Assembly (NCBI GenBank): GCA_013399695.1
Contig: VXAU01001099.1
Location: forward strand, 4,226,241-4,290,240
Length of the DNA: 64,000 bases
Origin: Formicarius rufipectus
Taxonomy: Eukaryota > Chordata > Aves > Passeriformes > Formicariidae
Direction of reading: 5' to 3'
Part shown: positions 23,465 to 37,800 of the stretch, one piece after another
How the letters are laid out: every line of letters starts with the position of its first letter
Numbering within the stretch: position 1 is the first letter of the stretch
Notes under the pieces: model-generated
What the model saw: only the letters and a program-made list of their open reading frames with translations
What the model was told of the DNA's origin: nothing
The model's database searches: none
Made by a program: the position numbers and the translations under genes

Positions 23465-26400
23465 TGCCTTGCATAAAATCCTGTGCTCCAACAATACAGC
23501 CACTGCTTTATAGAGGGGCTCCAGGCTCAGAAAAGTTGAAATTGTTGTTCAGAGAGATTACTCAAGATTAATGACAGTGCTTTGAGCCCTGCAGAACAGA
23601 TTTCTGAAAATCGTGGTAATTAAATAAAACATAGGTGCAGGTGGTGTGTTCTCCTAGTAGGGAGTGTTGACACCTGCTGGGAGTGGTGGAGTTACAGTAA
23701 ATCTGTAGTAAAAACACCTGTGGGTATTATTGCAGCGTATAGTTTCTTTATGCTAAATAACGATGGCGTGTAATTAGCTGTAGCGCTTTTCCTTCGCCTA
23801 TTCTCTGGTTGTAAATGGCTCATATTGGCCAGGGTTCGCCACTGGGGCCAGCGTGGGTTGGCTTGTCCCAGACTGGTGCTGGTGCTCTGCTCCTTCAGCT
23901 TAATGGCCCCATTGATGAGACCAGTGCTCCATTTCCTGCCACGGGCCTGTCATAATTCCATGGGCATTTTACTGGTTGTAAGGAAGATGAAAACAGTGCT
24001 GCAAATTGCTTGTGCTGAATCATAAACCAGGATGTGTTTCATGAGCCCATTAAGCACATGCCCCTAATGTCAAGCATATGCTGTACTCTGCTCAAGAGGA
24101 ATAGAGTTAGCACCGGCTTGAGGTTATGTGTATGGTTTTAAGTCCTGCAGTGGTTTGAAGGTCTTAGGAGTTGTGAACCTCACTGGAACAATGAATTAAA
24201 CACAGTGATTAGATTTGCAAAAGTGTTAGCTGCTTTCCTATTCAGTAATAACTTCTTTACTATTACATGCCACGTTAGTTGTAAGCAGCTGTCATGCAGC
24301 AGGATTTAAAGTAACCTTAACAGGAGTCAAAGAGGGTGTTTCGTCTTCCCCAAAGACAATAGCACATCGTTGGTTTAGGCTTTGAATCCCTCTGAAGGTG
24401 AGCAGTACTCCTCGGGCTAGCCTCCAAAATCACATCTGTTTGAGAGCACTATATTACAACCTTACGTTACTAAAACATGTGTACTAGGAAGAGCCTAGCT
24501 TAGGAAAAAATCTCATGTATTCTAAGGGGATAAAAATATTAACTCAAACCAGATGCATAAAGGCTAGGGACATCTTTGTTCACTACAGCAGGTCTTTCAA
24601 AGTCTGTTTCAGCTCTTATGTCTGTCACATAAAGATCTCTGTGAACATTGAAAAACATGCAAGTGTGGGAATTAATGAAAAAATCAGAAAGTGTCCACAC
24701 TGTCAAGCAAAGAAGAATCTGAAAAAATAAAAGCAAATCTGAAAGGGAACAATAATTCATTTTGAGATCTAAACCTGTTTTCAAATTAGCTGTTTATACG
24801 TTAACTTCCTCAAGTCAGAAGCTTAACCATCTCTTTCAGTTAATTAGTTAGCCTTTGGCTGAAGTTTAATCATTGTAGGAACAAGAGGTAAGGGAATCAG
24901 TAGCCTTAGAGGATTCACAGGGACTGTGCCCATGAGGTTGAATTTAGCATCAACTGCAGTGCTTAAAGAAAGGGCAACTTTGCCTTGCTGCACAGGGTAG
25001 AATCCCTGCCAGAGCCAGTGTGGCAGTAAGGCTGGTGGGGTGGCACAGTTTAGTGAAACTCATTTTATTGCTCCTGGAAGATTCTTTGGTTTTGTTTCCA
25101 TATGTTGGACGTGATCCTTTTTGAGGACTGCTGGGCTCTCCCTCTATGCAGTGAGAACAGCAGGGCTGATAATAAATAAATTTGTACCTTCAAATTTGCT
25201 AATCTCACCTTCACAGCTGCGATAGTCCATCCTTCTCCTGCTTGTGGTGAGCTGTGGGCCTTTGGTTAATTGTAGCAGAATCCTAAGGAACATTCAGGCA
25301 GCTGGGCCAGCCTTTTCCATTGGGGTTATTTCGTGTCAATGGCTGCAAATTAGACACATAAAATTTATAAGGTGTGGGTGCCTGTGCAGAGAAATTTAGC
25401 TTCCTCAGTATTTACAGAACATAAAACAGTCCTCCTTGTTTAAGGCTAGGATGAACATTTCTGTCACATTAGGAAAGGCAACCTTATTTCATTCTGCAGC
25501 TGCTATTTAAATTCTACAAGATCCTTTTAATCTTAGGCAAAGTTCAGAATGAGATATTTTAAACATCTGCTAACTATTATGGGCAATGCCTGTTAGCAGA
25601 GCTAATAAATTATAGCCAAGAAGAGAATCAAATGTCTTAATCGTGTTTTTATTCATTGCTTCAAAGTTTGTCCTCATTCCATGTTTTCTCTTTTTGAGCA
25701 TGGTAGTCAACGTGCCTGCAAAGAAGATTGTGCTGGGGGTGAGGTGGATGGGATCACAGTGGGATGAGGGTGACACCCTCTAGTTTAAGTTAGGGGAAAA
25801 ACAACAAACAGCTTGGCTTCCCTATTGCAGAGCAGGGGGAAATCTAAATCCATCACAAAAGTGCACCCTCTGTCTATGTGCCAAAAACAAGTTGGGTGGG
25901 TCTAGCAGAATATGGGAGAGAGGACATTTTAGTTTCCTCCCAAGGGGAGATAACAGATCAGCTTTCTCATTTGTCATGGAAACCTTTTGTCAACCCAGTA
26001 ACAATGACGTCAAGGTGGCAGTGGCACAGAGACAGGGTTGGTTAATGTAGCACACACCTGTTGAACAGCCAGAGGGGAAGGTATGTTGGCTTTTACATTT
26101 TCCATCCCTGATTCTGAACAGCTTTGGTGAAGGTTTAGAAAGTGTTATTCAAGTCCCAGGGCAGTTTTCCTGAGCTGTAGCAGATCCATACCATGAGCAG
26201 GTGGTGCTGGAGCTTTCACTCATGGAGAGATCATTTGCTCAAGCAATGCAATTGTACAAATGCCCCCCTTTTGGGTGTCCTTTTGGAGGGTGGGGAGAGC
26301 AGACTTGTACCTCAAAAAACAGCACCAAATTCCTTCAGAGTGTTTGCTTTGCCTGAGCTTGAAGGCTTTGCTATTGTTTGCCAAAGGAGGCTTTTAGAAA

Positions 26401-29400
26401 CACTTCTGTAAAAAGAGAACCCCGAATGTGTATTTCTCATGCCGGATCCGTGGCTGTAGATGGATAGCAGCACGCTGTAGCCCATTGGTGGAATGACAGT
26501 TTTCAGGCAGGTGTTTGCTTTTCTGTTTAGTGTTGTTGAGTGGCTACTTTTTCTTTTCGTAAAGTGAGATTAGATTGCTTTTTCACTTGACTCAGTGTTG
26601 CTTTTGTGACTACCTTCACATTTTGAGTAATCAAAAAAATGTTTTAACAACTCCTTTTAAAATAAGCTTGCTTCTTTTCACAAGAAAAGTGTGTCAGCAG
26701 CGCAGGCAGTTCATTTTTTCTGGGATGTTCATGTTTGCCAGCAAAATCATAGAAGATGTGTTTGCAGAAGACTTCAAATCAGAATATTGCACTGTGTCAA
26801 CAGTTGATGAAGGTTCTGTCGCCATGGCTAAAACATGAATTGACATTAGTTGCATTTATTCTCTATGGTAACACAGATAATTCTCATAAATTAAAATATG
26901 CCATTGTTACTGGTAAACCATATGCATAATACAGAATATTTCCTGTCATATAGTTTGTAAGAGGAGAAGTAGAGCCTACTTTATGGATGATAATGCAGAT
27001 TATATTGAGTTGCAAAATAGAATTAAGGCTGAGAAAAAAGAATGACACAAAATGACAGTGATCAGAAAAGGAAAATGGAGTCAGGCAAAGTAAATGACAT
27101 TTACTGTACAATTTACATGCAGTGGTGCCAGTGGGTGGTACACATTTTTGCAAGAGAACCATCTGGGATTGTAACTGCCCAAATAGCCAATGCTGAGAAC
27201 CCATGGCATCCTAATAGAGACAAATTATGTCAAATGGCTGCCAAGTTTCAAGGAGGTAGAAAAAATGAAACTAAGAGATAAATATTGTTTTCTTTAGAAG
27301 ATGAAATTGTCCTTCATGTGAAAGGAATAAGGTTTAGCTACATTAGTACTATTGCCATTGTGGTGTGTTTGAATACTCTGGAAATATCTGTGAAGAACTG
27401 TAACTCGCCTTGGCTTTAGTCTGGATTGTGCATTGTGCACATTGTGCACTCATCTACATCGTTTTTCTTACACTCATTAACGGTGATTTCAGCCTGACAA
27501 AGATATTTCAGTATTATTCAGTTTTATTGAGGTCTTTATAGCTGGAAAGCAGGAAAAAGGCATTATAAACATTCTCAAAATACTACTCTTCATAAATTTT
27601 TACTATCACTGTTAGAGAAATTGAGACCTGGCAAAATCTCTGGTCTAGTTTTTGAGGTGTTTCACTTGCTTTCATCACTAATATCCACAAGATGTGACTG
27701 TGGTCTCCATAATGAAGTTACCGCGTGCTCTTGGGAATTGAACAAAGCTTTTTATCTCTCAGTGACCCACATCCTTTTCCCCAGACATAACAGAGCATCC
27801 CTGTAAGGTACTGCAGAGTCATGTGATCAAATGGTCTCACCACATATTTAAATCCCTCTTCATTTGTATGGACTTCTGCTCATTTTACCCTGATTGTGAG
27901 TACTCACATCAGTCCTGACTCACAAAACAGCACCCTTTGCAATTTAACTCCTACTGATTTTTGCTAAGCTTGTGCATAAATGTGGTTGCTCTTCTGAATT
28001 AGACCTACAGTTTGTGCTTCTTGCATCAAACTCTGTAAATCATGAGATCATGACAGAGATTTCTAAGTGTACTGAAATGCTGGTTTACTTCTTTACATTT
28101 TTTTCTGGCTTTCTGTGCCAAACTTTTTCTTCAAATTCTGCAATTTGAGGATTTGGAGGGGGGAGGGGGAAACAAAAAGGAGGGAGCTTGCTGCTGCAAT
28201 TGGACAGTGGTTACAGAAGTGACCTAAAACCTCAGTCTGTCTGCTGGGAGCGAACCTGCCTCTGAATACTGTTTCCCCTGAGTTTCTCATTTTATACAGG
28301 AACTTTTCAGACTCACTTTTCGGGCTCTCTTCACGTTTTTCCCCATGTCTCAATGGTGTGTATTACTGACAAAAATACCTGTGATACAAGAGAGAGGCAA
28401 ATTCATGTATCTGCACCTTTAATCAATCCAGCCATTAGTTACGGTACAACACAGAGCAGTGTGATAAAGAGCCTCTTTTTTGCTGAATGGACAGAAAGGG
28501 GGCCCAGAAAGCAGAGAGGGAAACAGTGCAGGCTGTTGTAAGTTAGGTACATGCTCTTAAAAGGATTAATACTTGCAAAGGCCTTGCATGTGAACCCTGA
28601 GAAGGAAAGATGATTTGAATTGTGTTTTCATTGTTTCCTTGCAGAAGTTTATGATTGAAAGAGCCACTGCCTTACAACCACAGTGTTAGGTGTGATAATG
28701 CAACATTAAAATCCCATTTCATGCAATAAAGGCTAATTCAGTCTCTTTTACTTCAAGTGTGTTTTCCCTCTAGTTAGGACTCATTCTGGCAACCAGAGCA
28801 GTTCAGCAGTTTCTTCTTTAGATTAGGTGTGGATTAATGAGTTTGGAATGCACAGCTCTGCTACTGTATTGCCTGGGATAGAGGAAATTGCTTACTTATT
28901 ATTTATCATTCTTGTTTTATGAAAGGAAAGAGACGCTTATGCCAAGAATATTACAGGACAGATGAGGTAACAGTGAATTCGTAAAACAGAATTTGTTAGG
29001 GGAACATAATTCTGTGACTGAAAAAGAAAATATTCAGCCAAGAAAGTGTCCTGTTGGATGTTCAGACTAAGGACTGTAGATTTCCTTCATTTTAGGATTC
29101 TTCAGTATGCAGTTTGAGAACCTGATCTCAAATTAAAGTTTTGTATGGGAATTGTTCAGGTTTGGTACAAGTGCTGTAGCACTGAGGGCTGTGCATCATC
29201 CTGGCTGGTACTGCTGTCAGCATTCAGAATCTTCTTTTGTCTACCCCCAGGCTCCCATGTTGCCCTCCATCCTACATCTCTGCAGCTCCAGTTCTACCAC
29301 AGCCCTTTTCTTTTCCAGTGCCCCTATCCCCTGTGCGTGAGCTCCTGTTGTCTGTCTTGCCTGCCCTTGCTATTCCAGCTGTAACAAAGCAACTCAGATC

Positions 29401-32400
29401 CACTGTCAAACTCTGTGGATTCACTGTAATATAATTTCTTACACAGTTTATTTCCCAGTTACTACCAGAAACTCAAATATGGTTCCCCTGAGCACACATC
29501 TTTAGATCTACCAATTGAGGACAAGATGGAGATTTAGCCAAGGGTTTTCAAAAGAAACCCAGAGGAAGTAAGTGTTCAGATCACACTGAACTTCACTGAC
29601 TTCAGGCTCTGGCCCTTCTCTGTGACTCTAAAATCCCCAGCAGTAACTCTCTAATTGAGCTGCCCTGAATGTGTCCTCCACATGGCTTTATGGACACACT
29701 GGATTTGGTAATGTCAAACATTAAGTGTACTTGAATCTCAGGCTGAATATGTTACACACATCTACCAGAATCTTTTGTTTATCCTGGACACCGTTGGATT
29801 ACAGTTGTCAAATACCCTGAGGATGTTTTGAGCTCAGGTCATATCACCTTCCTCTGCTTGTGTGGAGTGCGGAAGAGAAATGTGGTTTTAGGGAACAAAA
29901 GAACACATGTATGACTGTTGTGAATAAACACAGACATCTGTCTGAGAAAGTGGAAGCCTCCATATTGATTGAACTGAGTCTAGCAAGAACAGAATCCTAT
30001 GATGCTATTCATCCAGGAACCATTTACATGTAACAGGGATTGCACAGGCCAGAGTATTTTATTGGAAGTGTCTTCAGGGAAAGAAATTAAGCAGGAGCTG
30101 GGAATGTGCTTATCAATAGACCTTATTATTCTGCACATCCTTTGATAAATGAACATGGCAAGTTCTTTCAGCCTCCTCTCAATCTTTTACTTGTTTGTGC
30201 TGGACTTCATTGATCCATATTTAGCCCTCCCTGATAATGTGACATGACAGCAAATGTAAATGGCAAAGTCAATGAACATTTTCTTTCAGTTGAAACAAAG
30301 CAAGTCTGACCAAGTATCAAACTCTTTGGATTTGTATTCTTGTTTGAAATAGAATTTATTACCTTGTTAGAAGCTAAAACAAAACACACCAAAAAGAAGT
30401 GTGCAATCATTTTTTATTATTGTAGTTAAAGAAGAAAATTTTATGGGAGCAGTGTCCTTTGGGCATGCTTTAGTCAACTCTATCAAACAGAGTGGCCAAG
30501 AATGATAAAATTCAAAACCTGCAGCTGCTGGTTCCTTTGGGAGCCACATTACAGTAGTACAAGCAACAGTCCTTCATTTTAGAAAGGAAGCATATGACTG
30601 GAGCCAAAGGCCTTTCAACGCCATTTTAGGTAAGCTGATCTCCATAAAGGCCATTGTAATCTCTCGTGCTGCTCAGGTTTTAGGCGATATTTTCTTTCAT
30701 AATGCAGTTTCTGTGTCCACTGAAAACATCAGCTTAGACGTGCCAGGCTCAGTTGTGCACCCTGTTACATCACTTGGCAAATGAGGTCACCTCAAGTAAA
30801 TAGCAGTATTATGGAGAAGGGAATGAAAGACTGAGGATTTAACTGTTGGGACTCAAGCTGCAACCATCGTGTTGGCTGAAGATCAGGCAGCAATGCTGGA
30901 AAGGCTCAGTGGGTGCAGTGGACAAGGCAAGCGATAGGGAGAACTCAAACTCAAGGAATCATCTCTCCCAGGTTCCTTTTATGTCAGTGCCAAATACTCT
31001 CTGAGGGCAAACTCTTGTGCTCAAAGTTGGCTTCGCTTCAAGCAGAGTTCACCCATGCAACAGCAGTGGGTTTATGTGGTGATTAATGGGAACACTGAGC
31101 TGAAGCTTATTATTAGGATGATACTTTAATATAACGAGTAAACTACAGATATTAGAGAAAACAACTTGGGAGAGAGGGAGAGGACCTGTGGGGTTGTCTG
31201 TCTGCCTCCAGCTGCTATCAGACTAACTGCAACCACCTCACCCAAACAGCATCCAGAGTTTACATTGCACCGCCCCCCTCTTAAAGAGTGATTTAAAATT
31301 ACCAGCAGCATTATTACTCTCAAATGATGAAAATTCATAAGCTGCATTAGGTGCAATAGAAACAGGCCCTAGATGTCCAGGCTGCACTGAGCCCAGCCAC
31401 GTGCCCGGTGCTGTGCTAGGGCAGGGCAAAACCCTCAGCCATTACACGTTCTTACATCCTGTAGCCTGCCTGGCAGCTCTGCAGTGTGACACTTGCAAGG
31501 GAAGAAGGGGCAGGAGAAGGGGCCAGTCAAGACCAGGTCTTCCTTTGGCAGCTTGGAGATGGACATTGCTCACTGTCATCATTCTTTTTGATGCGTTTCC
31601 TGTATCTCAAATCTGGATTTACCTTTATGTTCTATTAGACCAATGTACTACTGAAAATCATCTAAAGCAACTTGTCCAAATCCATCTTTTAATTAATTTT
31701 GGGCCTAAGGCACTGATTTATAGTAGTGGGAACTAGGGACCAACAATAAAAAAGAAAAATAGCAGCTATTAAATCTGTGAAAAGGAAATGACTTGAAAAT
31801 GGAGAGGGATGCCAAGCTAGCCTCTCCAGCAATGGCAGAGGGGAGTCAGACTTGCAGGACCATATGGCCTAGACATAGTTTAAGTAATCTTCTCAATTAA
31901 AAACAAAGCCAGTTTTATGTAAAACATCTGTTCTGTGAATTCATCAATTTGGGCAGAAAAAACATCGGAGGATACTTTAAATACTTCATCATAGGTTTGG
32001 TTTCTTTGTTCAGATCCTCACCCTTTTGAGGAGCTAATATCCCTGAAGAAGAAGTGCTGTGGTTTCCTATGATGCTACCAAGCATCAGTGCAGGCTTTTG
32101 CATTGCTCCATCCACACTGCCTTCAGATATCCAGCATTCATTGCAGAGGGGTGTGTGCCCAGAGCACCTGAGGCGGGTCAGTGAAGATCAGCAAAGGGTC
32201 TGCTGGAAGCTGGTATGTGATGCAGGCAGCTCTGTTTCTGTTTTAAACTCACCAGCTGTGAAGACTTTTTACTGTGCACATTTCACATCTGCTGTTTATA
32301 CCTGAAGGTGTTTCACAAAGTTCCTGGCCAGAATACACAATCAGATTTTGTGTACTTGCTTGGAGCGTCTTGGGAATTGGTATCTGATGAATCACCTGTG

Positions 32401-34809
32401 ACTGGAACCCTTGATCCCCCAGGTCAAGATTGCTCAGACTGTGGCACACATACAAAAGAAAGCAACTAGTCAGTGCTTCCTGATTTCAGTCTCTTCTTGC
32501 ATTTTTACTAATGCTGAGTGGATTTAGAACGTCTTGTGGTTGCAAAAGACAGCAGGTAGTGTTTACCTTGGAGGTTTTCAGCCATCTGCCTTCCTCTCCT
32601 TTCTTACCCTCTGCAACACTGGCAGGGTTTTGGAGCCAGTTGTGCTGGCAGTGTGTCTGAGGACCATGGATTGTATCTGCTCCATTTTGTGCTTCTCCAG
32701 GGAAGGGAGAGGAATGGAATTTGGGTACCAGCTCTTTGAGCCAAGTGCCATGAGGAAAACGTCAATCTTATAGGCTCAGACACAGACACGCTCTAGTTCA
32801 GTTTGTTGAGTGAAACAAAGTGAATCTGGTTGTCTTTATCTTCAAAAGCATTTTTTATAGTTAGAAGTCCTGTTTCATTTGGATCGACTTTAGTCTTACT
32901 TTCTGGAAAAAAAGGCTCCAGAAATAATTCAGACAACTCCATTCAAGCTGTTCTGCAGATGTCAGCATATGCCAGAGTCCAAAATCCAGCACAGTCAGGT
33001 TATGGTTGTCTAGTAGGGACTGAAGCAAACGATGCTGGACAGGAAAGGTATGTGCTATTTGAGACCATAACACCAGATTTCCTTTCTGTTAGCATATTTA
33101 TATATCCCACATGCCAACTCTGTCTCTTCTTCCTGCTGTGGAATGACTTGCTGTGCCTATATTTACAATGCTGCACATCCAGATGCCTCTCTTATCTCCT
33201 TGCTGAGAAGAGCAAAGATGGTACATTTGGACTACAGGATGTCACTATTATCCTAGCCATGTGTTTGACTAATTGGCTAAATATAAACAGACTTTCCCAT
33301 GAAGCTCAAGCAGTGATCCTCCCTGTTTGGTCAGGCAAAATAGAAAGACTGAGAAGCACCAACTCCATCTTAATTAAAGATGGGTAAAGGGGCCTGAGGA
33401 CTAAGAAAGACTTGGAGATGAGTCAGGTATTCTCCAGTGAATTTCAGATCTGAACTCAGTCCAGAGCAATTTTACTGACCACTGTAGCTTATCTCTGGTT
33501 CAGCAAACAGCTCCTGAAATAGTCTGCCCCCATGGAAACACCTCCATACAGATGCAGGAAAGCATTCACCAGAATTGCCAGAGCTCACAGCTCAGCATCC
33601 TTTAGAGCTGCAGAGGCTTTAGAGGGAGGAACATGGGTGACTCAGAGTTCATACTCCAAACAGAGCCTGTTACAGAGTAAGAAAGCTAAAGGAATTCTCT
33701 AGCACTGAAATTCCTCAAAGGCTTTTTTCTGAATTTGATCTCTCACTCTCTAACCTCCCAGTAAAAAGGAAATCTCTACGCCATTACAGAAATTTTCACA
33801 AGGAACTCTGTGGGGGATAAGATTTCTCATGCCTGTCCCCCAGCTAGAGTGACAGCTCCTGGATTTATTTCAGCGCAGACAGAACCAACATCTAAGTGGT
33901 TTTATTCACTTTTTTTAAACCTCTTGATAAAAATGCAAATCCTATTCTTGCTGCTACTGCCTCTCTCACCCTCTTGAAATAGGCTGTTTATGGCGACTAA
34001 ATGCTTCTATCCAAAACTGGCTTTCATCCAAAACCAGATGGGCAGAAAGCCTAAAAGCAACAGAAAACTAGCAATTTATATTAGGCCACAGTGCTACACC
34101 ACACAGGATGCTTTGTTTAAACTAGCAGCGTTCTGTGTGCTATTGAAATGATGTAAATAACCAGTTAGTGTGGATTTCTACAACAGTGTTGGCATATTTC
34201 TAAATACTTAAACAGACTTCAGGCACCCACCTCATGAATACCTGCTCACCCTGTTAGACAGCTAATCATTCCCACTTTACTTTCAACTGGAGTAGATTTA
34301 GTACTTCTTAAAATTTATTTTAGAGGGAAGGAAGGACAGCCTGTGACCTGATAGGTGTTTTCTAACTGCAGTGTGATGGAAAAGATGCCTCTGGTGTTCA
34401 GCCTTGCTTCCTCTGGCTGCTGCTTTGTGGCTGAAAACTAAACAGGTGCAGCAGTGGCCATGCACATACACTGTGTTTCAGGAAAGACCATCTCATGGTA
34501 ATCAGTACCTGCTGGTCCTGGGGCTGACCTGGCTCCTGCATTTGGAGCAGCCTGGATGGCCCTGCAGCAGGATGTGCCCGTACTTGGGATCATTTTGGTT
34601 GCCTGCACTTCACCCTCCTGCAGCTGATGGGCACTCAGCTGGGTGTGCCCAGAAGCAGAAAGGCTCATGTGAGTGACAGAGCTCATTCACCAGGGTGGGT
34701 GTCTGACATAAACTGCTCACACGGATGCTCTGAGGTTTGTGAGCAGTGTCCTGCAGCAGAGAGGGGAGTTTTCCGTGGCTACGTGGTTGGGTCCCTGCCT
34801 TCACTGGTG
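23465..34809. other. Intronic stretch with one CRE motif and no gene
   Basis: Ordinary intron DNA. A full CRE (26005-26012) is listed separately. The longest open frame (32830-33387, 185 codons) begins with TTG rather than ATG and resembles no family. A short gtgcac-rich duplication sits near 27426-27450. Confidence 0.55.
26005..26012. promoter_or_regulatory. Full palindromic cAMP response element
   Basis: tgacgtca is the complete 8-bp CREB/ATF site. It keeps its central CpG in otherwise CpG-poor intron DNA, which mildly favours function because methylated CpGs decay. Chance occurrence in 64 kb is still quite likely. Confidence 0.35.
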
Positions 34810-34850
34810 ATCAAATCTAGCTCAGATCAAATCTAGCTCAGATTTGATCT
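34810..34850. repeat. 16-bp tandem repeat ending in an 11-bp perfect hairpin
   Basis: atcaaatctagctcag occurs twice in tandem (34810-34825, 34826-34841). The second copy also forms a hairpin: agatcaaatct at 34824-34834 pairs exactly with agatttgatct at 34840-34850 across a 5-base loop. No function can be assigned. Confidence 0.85.
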
Positions 34851-37800
34851 GTGGTAGAACATCCTGATGGAAACACTTGCATGCTGGCTGCACAGCGATG
34901 CCTTCTAGCCCAGAAACACGTGAAGGCAGAGGATGGGAGATGGTTTGCTGATGGCAGGTGCTGTGGAGACAGGCTGGGGCTCCTGCTGGCTTCTCTCAGG
35001 GCATACAGCACATTCGCTCCAGACTGCCTGAGGCCCTCTTGCTTCCTCATTACATTGCTTCTACCATTTCCTTTTCTTCCTGATTTTAAGGCTGTTGCTT
35101 GCTGTGTAATTCATTAGATCTGTCTCTGTGTCAGATCTTTCAGTTAGGCCTTGTGCTCTGCAAAGGCGTGTTGCATTGTTATTTTTATTTTAATGTGTCT
35201 CACCGATCTTGTTGTGCCATATACAGATTAGGGTGCTGTCTGGGTTTTAAATATATCTAGTCAGTGGCTTTGATGGTGGTTTCAATCACAGGAATAATAA
35301 AAGTGAATGTTAAATGTTAAAATGTGAAGCCATTTACCTGTGAAGTTCAACCTTAAGGGCATTCTCTATTTTCTTTCTCTTTCTAAAACAAATGCAATAT
35401 GTGTGAGAAACCAGCAGCCCATCTGTATTCCTATTTGCACACTCCAACATAGAAGCATAATGTACCTCTCTGAGATTGGAAAATTGCTCTCTAAAAACAA
35501 ATTAAGTAACTAATACTTTGAGCAATCACTTCATAGGTGAAAGGATTTCTGTCATCAGGAATCGGATGTATTTGCATTATTCCTCAGTGGCTTACAAATT
35601 GTGTATGTATTAGTATATTGTAAGTTTTCTGGAGAGATTACTTTGCTGTGGGCTAATTTGGTAAGTAAATGTACTTTGTGGTGTGGTGGTCTGTAAGACA
35701 CAGAGCAGGCCTGAGAAACACTTGGAAGCCCATGGGCTAAAGGAGGGAGCTCCTTTTCTGTCCTTTGCAGGTGGCCCCTACCTGAGCTAATTGCTTGTCC
35801 CTACTACCTGCAAAAGGGAAACTTCTTAATTCCACTTGCCATAGAGGGGCTCTTTCTCAGAAAATGTACTATTTTAGCACTGGCTCCAGCTGGTTATTTG
35901 GAGCATGTGGAAGCCCCTGGTCTGCATTTCCATCCAGAGGATGCTGGAGGAGCAGATGATACCAATTCACAGAGCTTCCAGGAAGCTGAGGGAGGTTAGC
36001 TCCCTCCCTCACACATCAAAGGTATGCTTCTAAAGCCAGGGGGGGTGAATATCTCCTCTGCTGCGGAAGAGCTTGATCACACCAGGTGCCGAGCAGCTCC
36101 TACAGGGGATGATTACTTCCAGTTCTCATTATATTAAATTGCTATTTTTAATGAGTCAGAGCAAACAGGCTCACAGGGCTGGTTGGTACCTCAGGGTCAT
36201 GGAGCACACCTGCATCCTCTGGGATAAAGTTTACAGGTGTTGCCCATATTGAAGCATCTGTGTGTGTCACAGATGTTTGGTTATTTCAGAAGGTCTCTGA
36301 TAGACAGATGTTAGGTTTGCTGCCCCTCAGCCCCAGTGAGGAGGGCAGCATTGCAAGCAGGGAGCTGCTTAGGGCAGCACTTCCCAGGCTGATGCTCCCT
36401 AAGAAGTGAGCCCCAAGTTAGCCTCAAATTTCCCCAAGTGGTGTCTTGAACAGGCCTTTTTCCCTGGAGTATTTCAGAGCTTTTTCACCTTTCCTGTTTA
36501 AGCAATAAAAATTACTTGTTTTTCAAAATTCAACCCAAACCATCTGAAGAAAATGTTTTAATATTCTGGAATATCCTCTGCCCGTATCATTGAAAGCAAT
36601 GAGTCCTGGGATGCTGTCTGAACCAGCTTCTTCATGCCCAGACATTGCACCTCATTCTTAGATCAGACGAGCAAGAGTTAATTCTTTATAGCAAATTCAC
36701 TTGCTGTGTGATGGCAAACACGGACACCTAGTGGTATTCCGCGATAGGGCACGGAGATGCTCTAAAATACTCTGGGAGAGACGTTGATATAGCAGAGTAT
36801 TTGTTAACGTTTTCCCATAAAAAAAGGAGAGAACTGATTATTGTCAGAGAATATATCATAAATAGCATAACTAGGGGGACATACTTATAAATTTACTTAG
36901 CAAGGAACAGTGCAAGAGTTAAGGGGAAATTCATCACATATGTTAAGATTTGTTAGTGTATTTAGCAAGAAGGAATCTTTCTTTTTCCTTGTGTCTTAAA
37001 TATCCCATGCCACACTAAATCAGATACCATGTTGAATCAAGAAGATTTTGTACTCCCCAAATGAGTCCATAGCAAAGAAACCTCAGCAAATATTATAGCA
37101 ATGTCTTAGTCTTACCATACCTTTGAATGTCTGTACTCCAGTTATGGGGAGATTATGTCAGTGTAACAAGAAGTGGGTTTGCTGATAAACTGCCTAGATA
37201 GGTGCTAAAATGGTCTCTTGTGTGCTTTCATCAACCACTGAGCTCTTTCTGCCAGGATTAATGCCAGCACGTTGTCTGAATGGCCTCAAACAGCTGCCGT
37301 GGTTTGTTTTGTTTGGTTTTTTTTCTATTTATTTACAAATAATCTTTCAGAGAACTATTTCCTTCTTCTTCCCCAAATCTAGCATTTCGTCTACGGCAGA
37401 GACACAGGACAGGTGAGAGCCAGTCCTTGTCCACTGACCCCTTTCTGTAATTGTGAATATCACCCCTGTGAGTGTGACTTCTTTCACATCTGCACTGGAC
37501 ACACAAACCGCTATGCCACTGAGTGGGGAGACAGGCTGTTCCCGTGGGGGTGTGTATGCCGGGCTGCTTGAGCTGAGATAAGGGATTTTGAGTTCATACC
37601 AGCTGAAGAAAAAAGTCTGTAGAAATTAGCACGATCACTTCAAAGGCTCCTCCATTCAAGCTGATAAGCAGACCCCAGTTTTCACTGATTTTGCGATTGC
37701 TCAGCATCTGAAAATATTTATTCCAATTCAGTTGGATTTGCAAGTTGTTCCTTTAAAAACATTGTATATGATCCTTTGTCTTAGCTTCGTATCCTAAGAA

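Noticed and set aside
27426..27450. attgtgcac repeats as a regulatory array
   Set aside because: Only two to three short copies. A simple duplication explains them.
32830..33387. 185-codon forward open frame, longest N-free frame in the window
   Set aside because: It starts with TTG, has no ATG near its start, no recognisable domain, and intron-like composition. A single frame of this length is plausible by chance in 64 kb.
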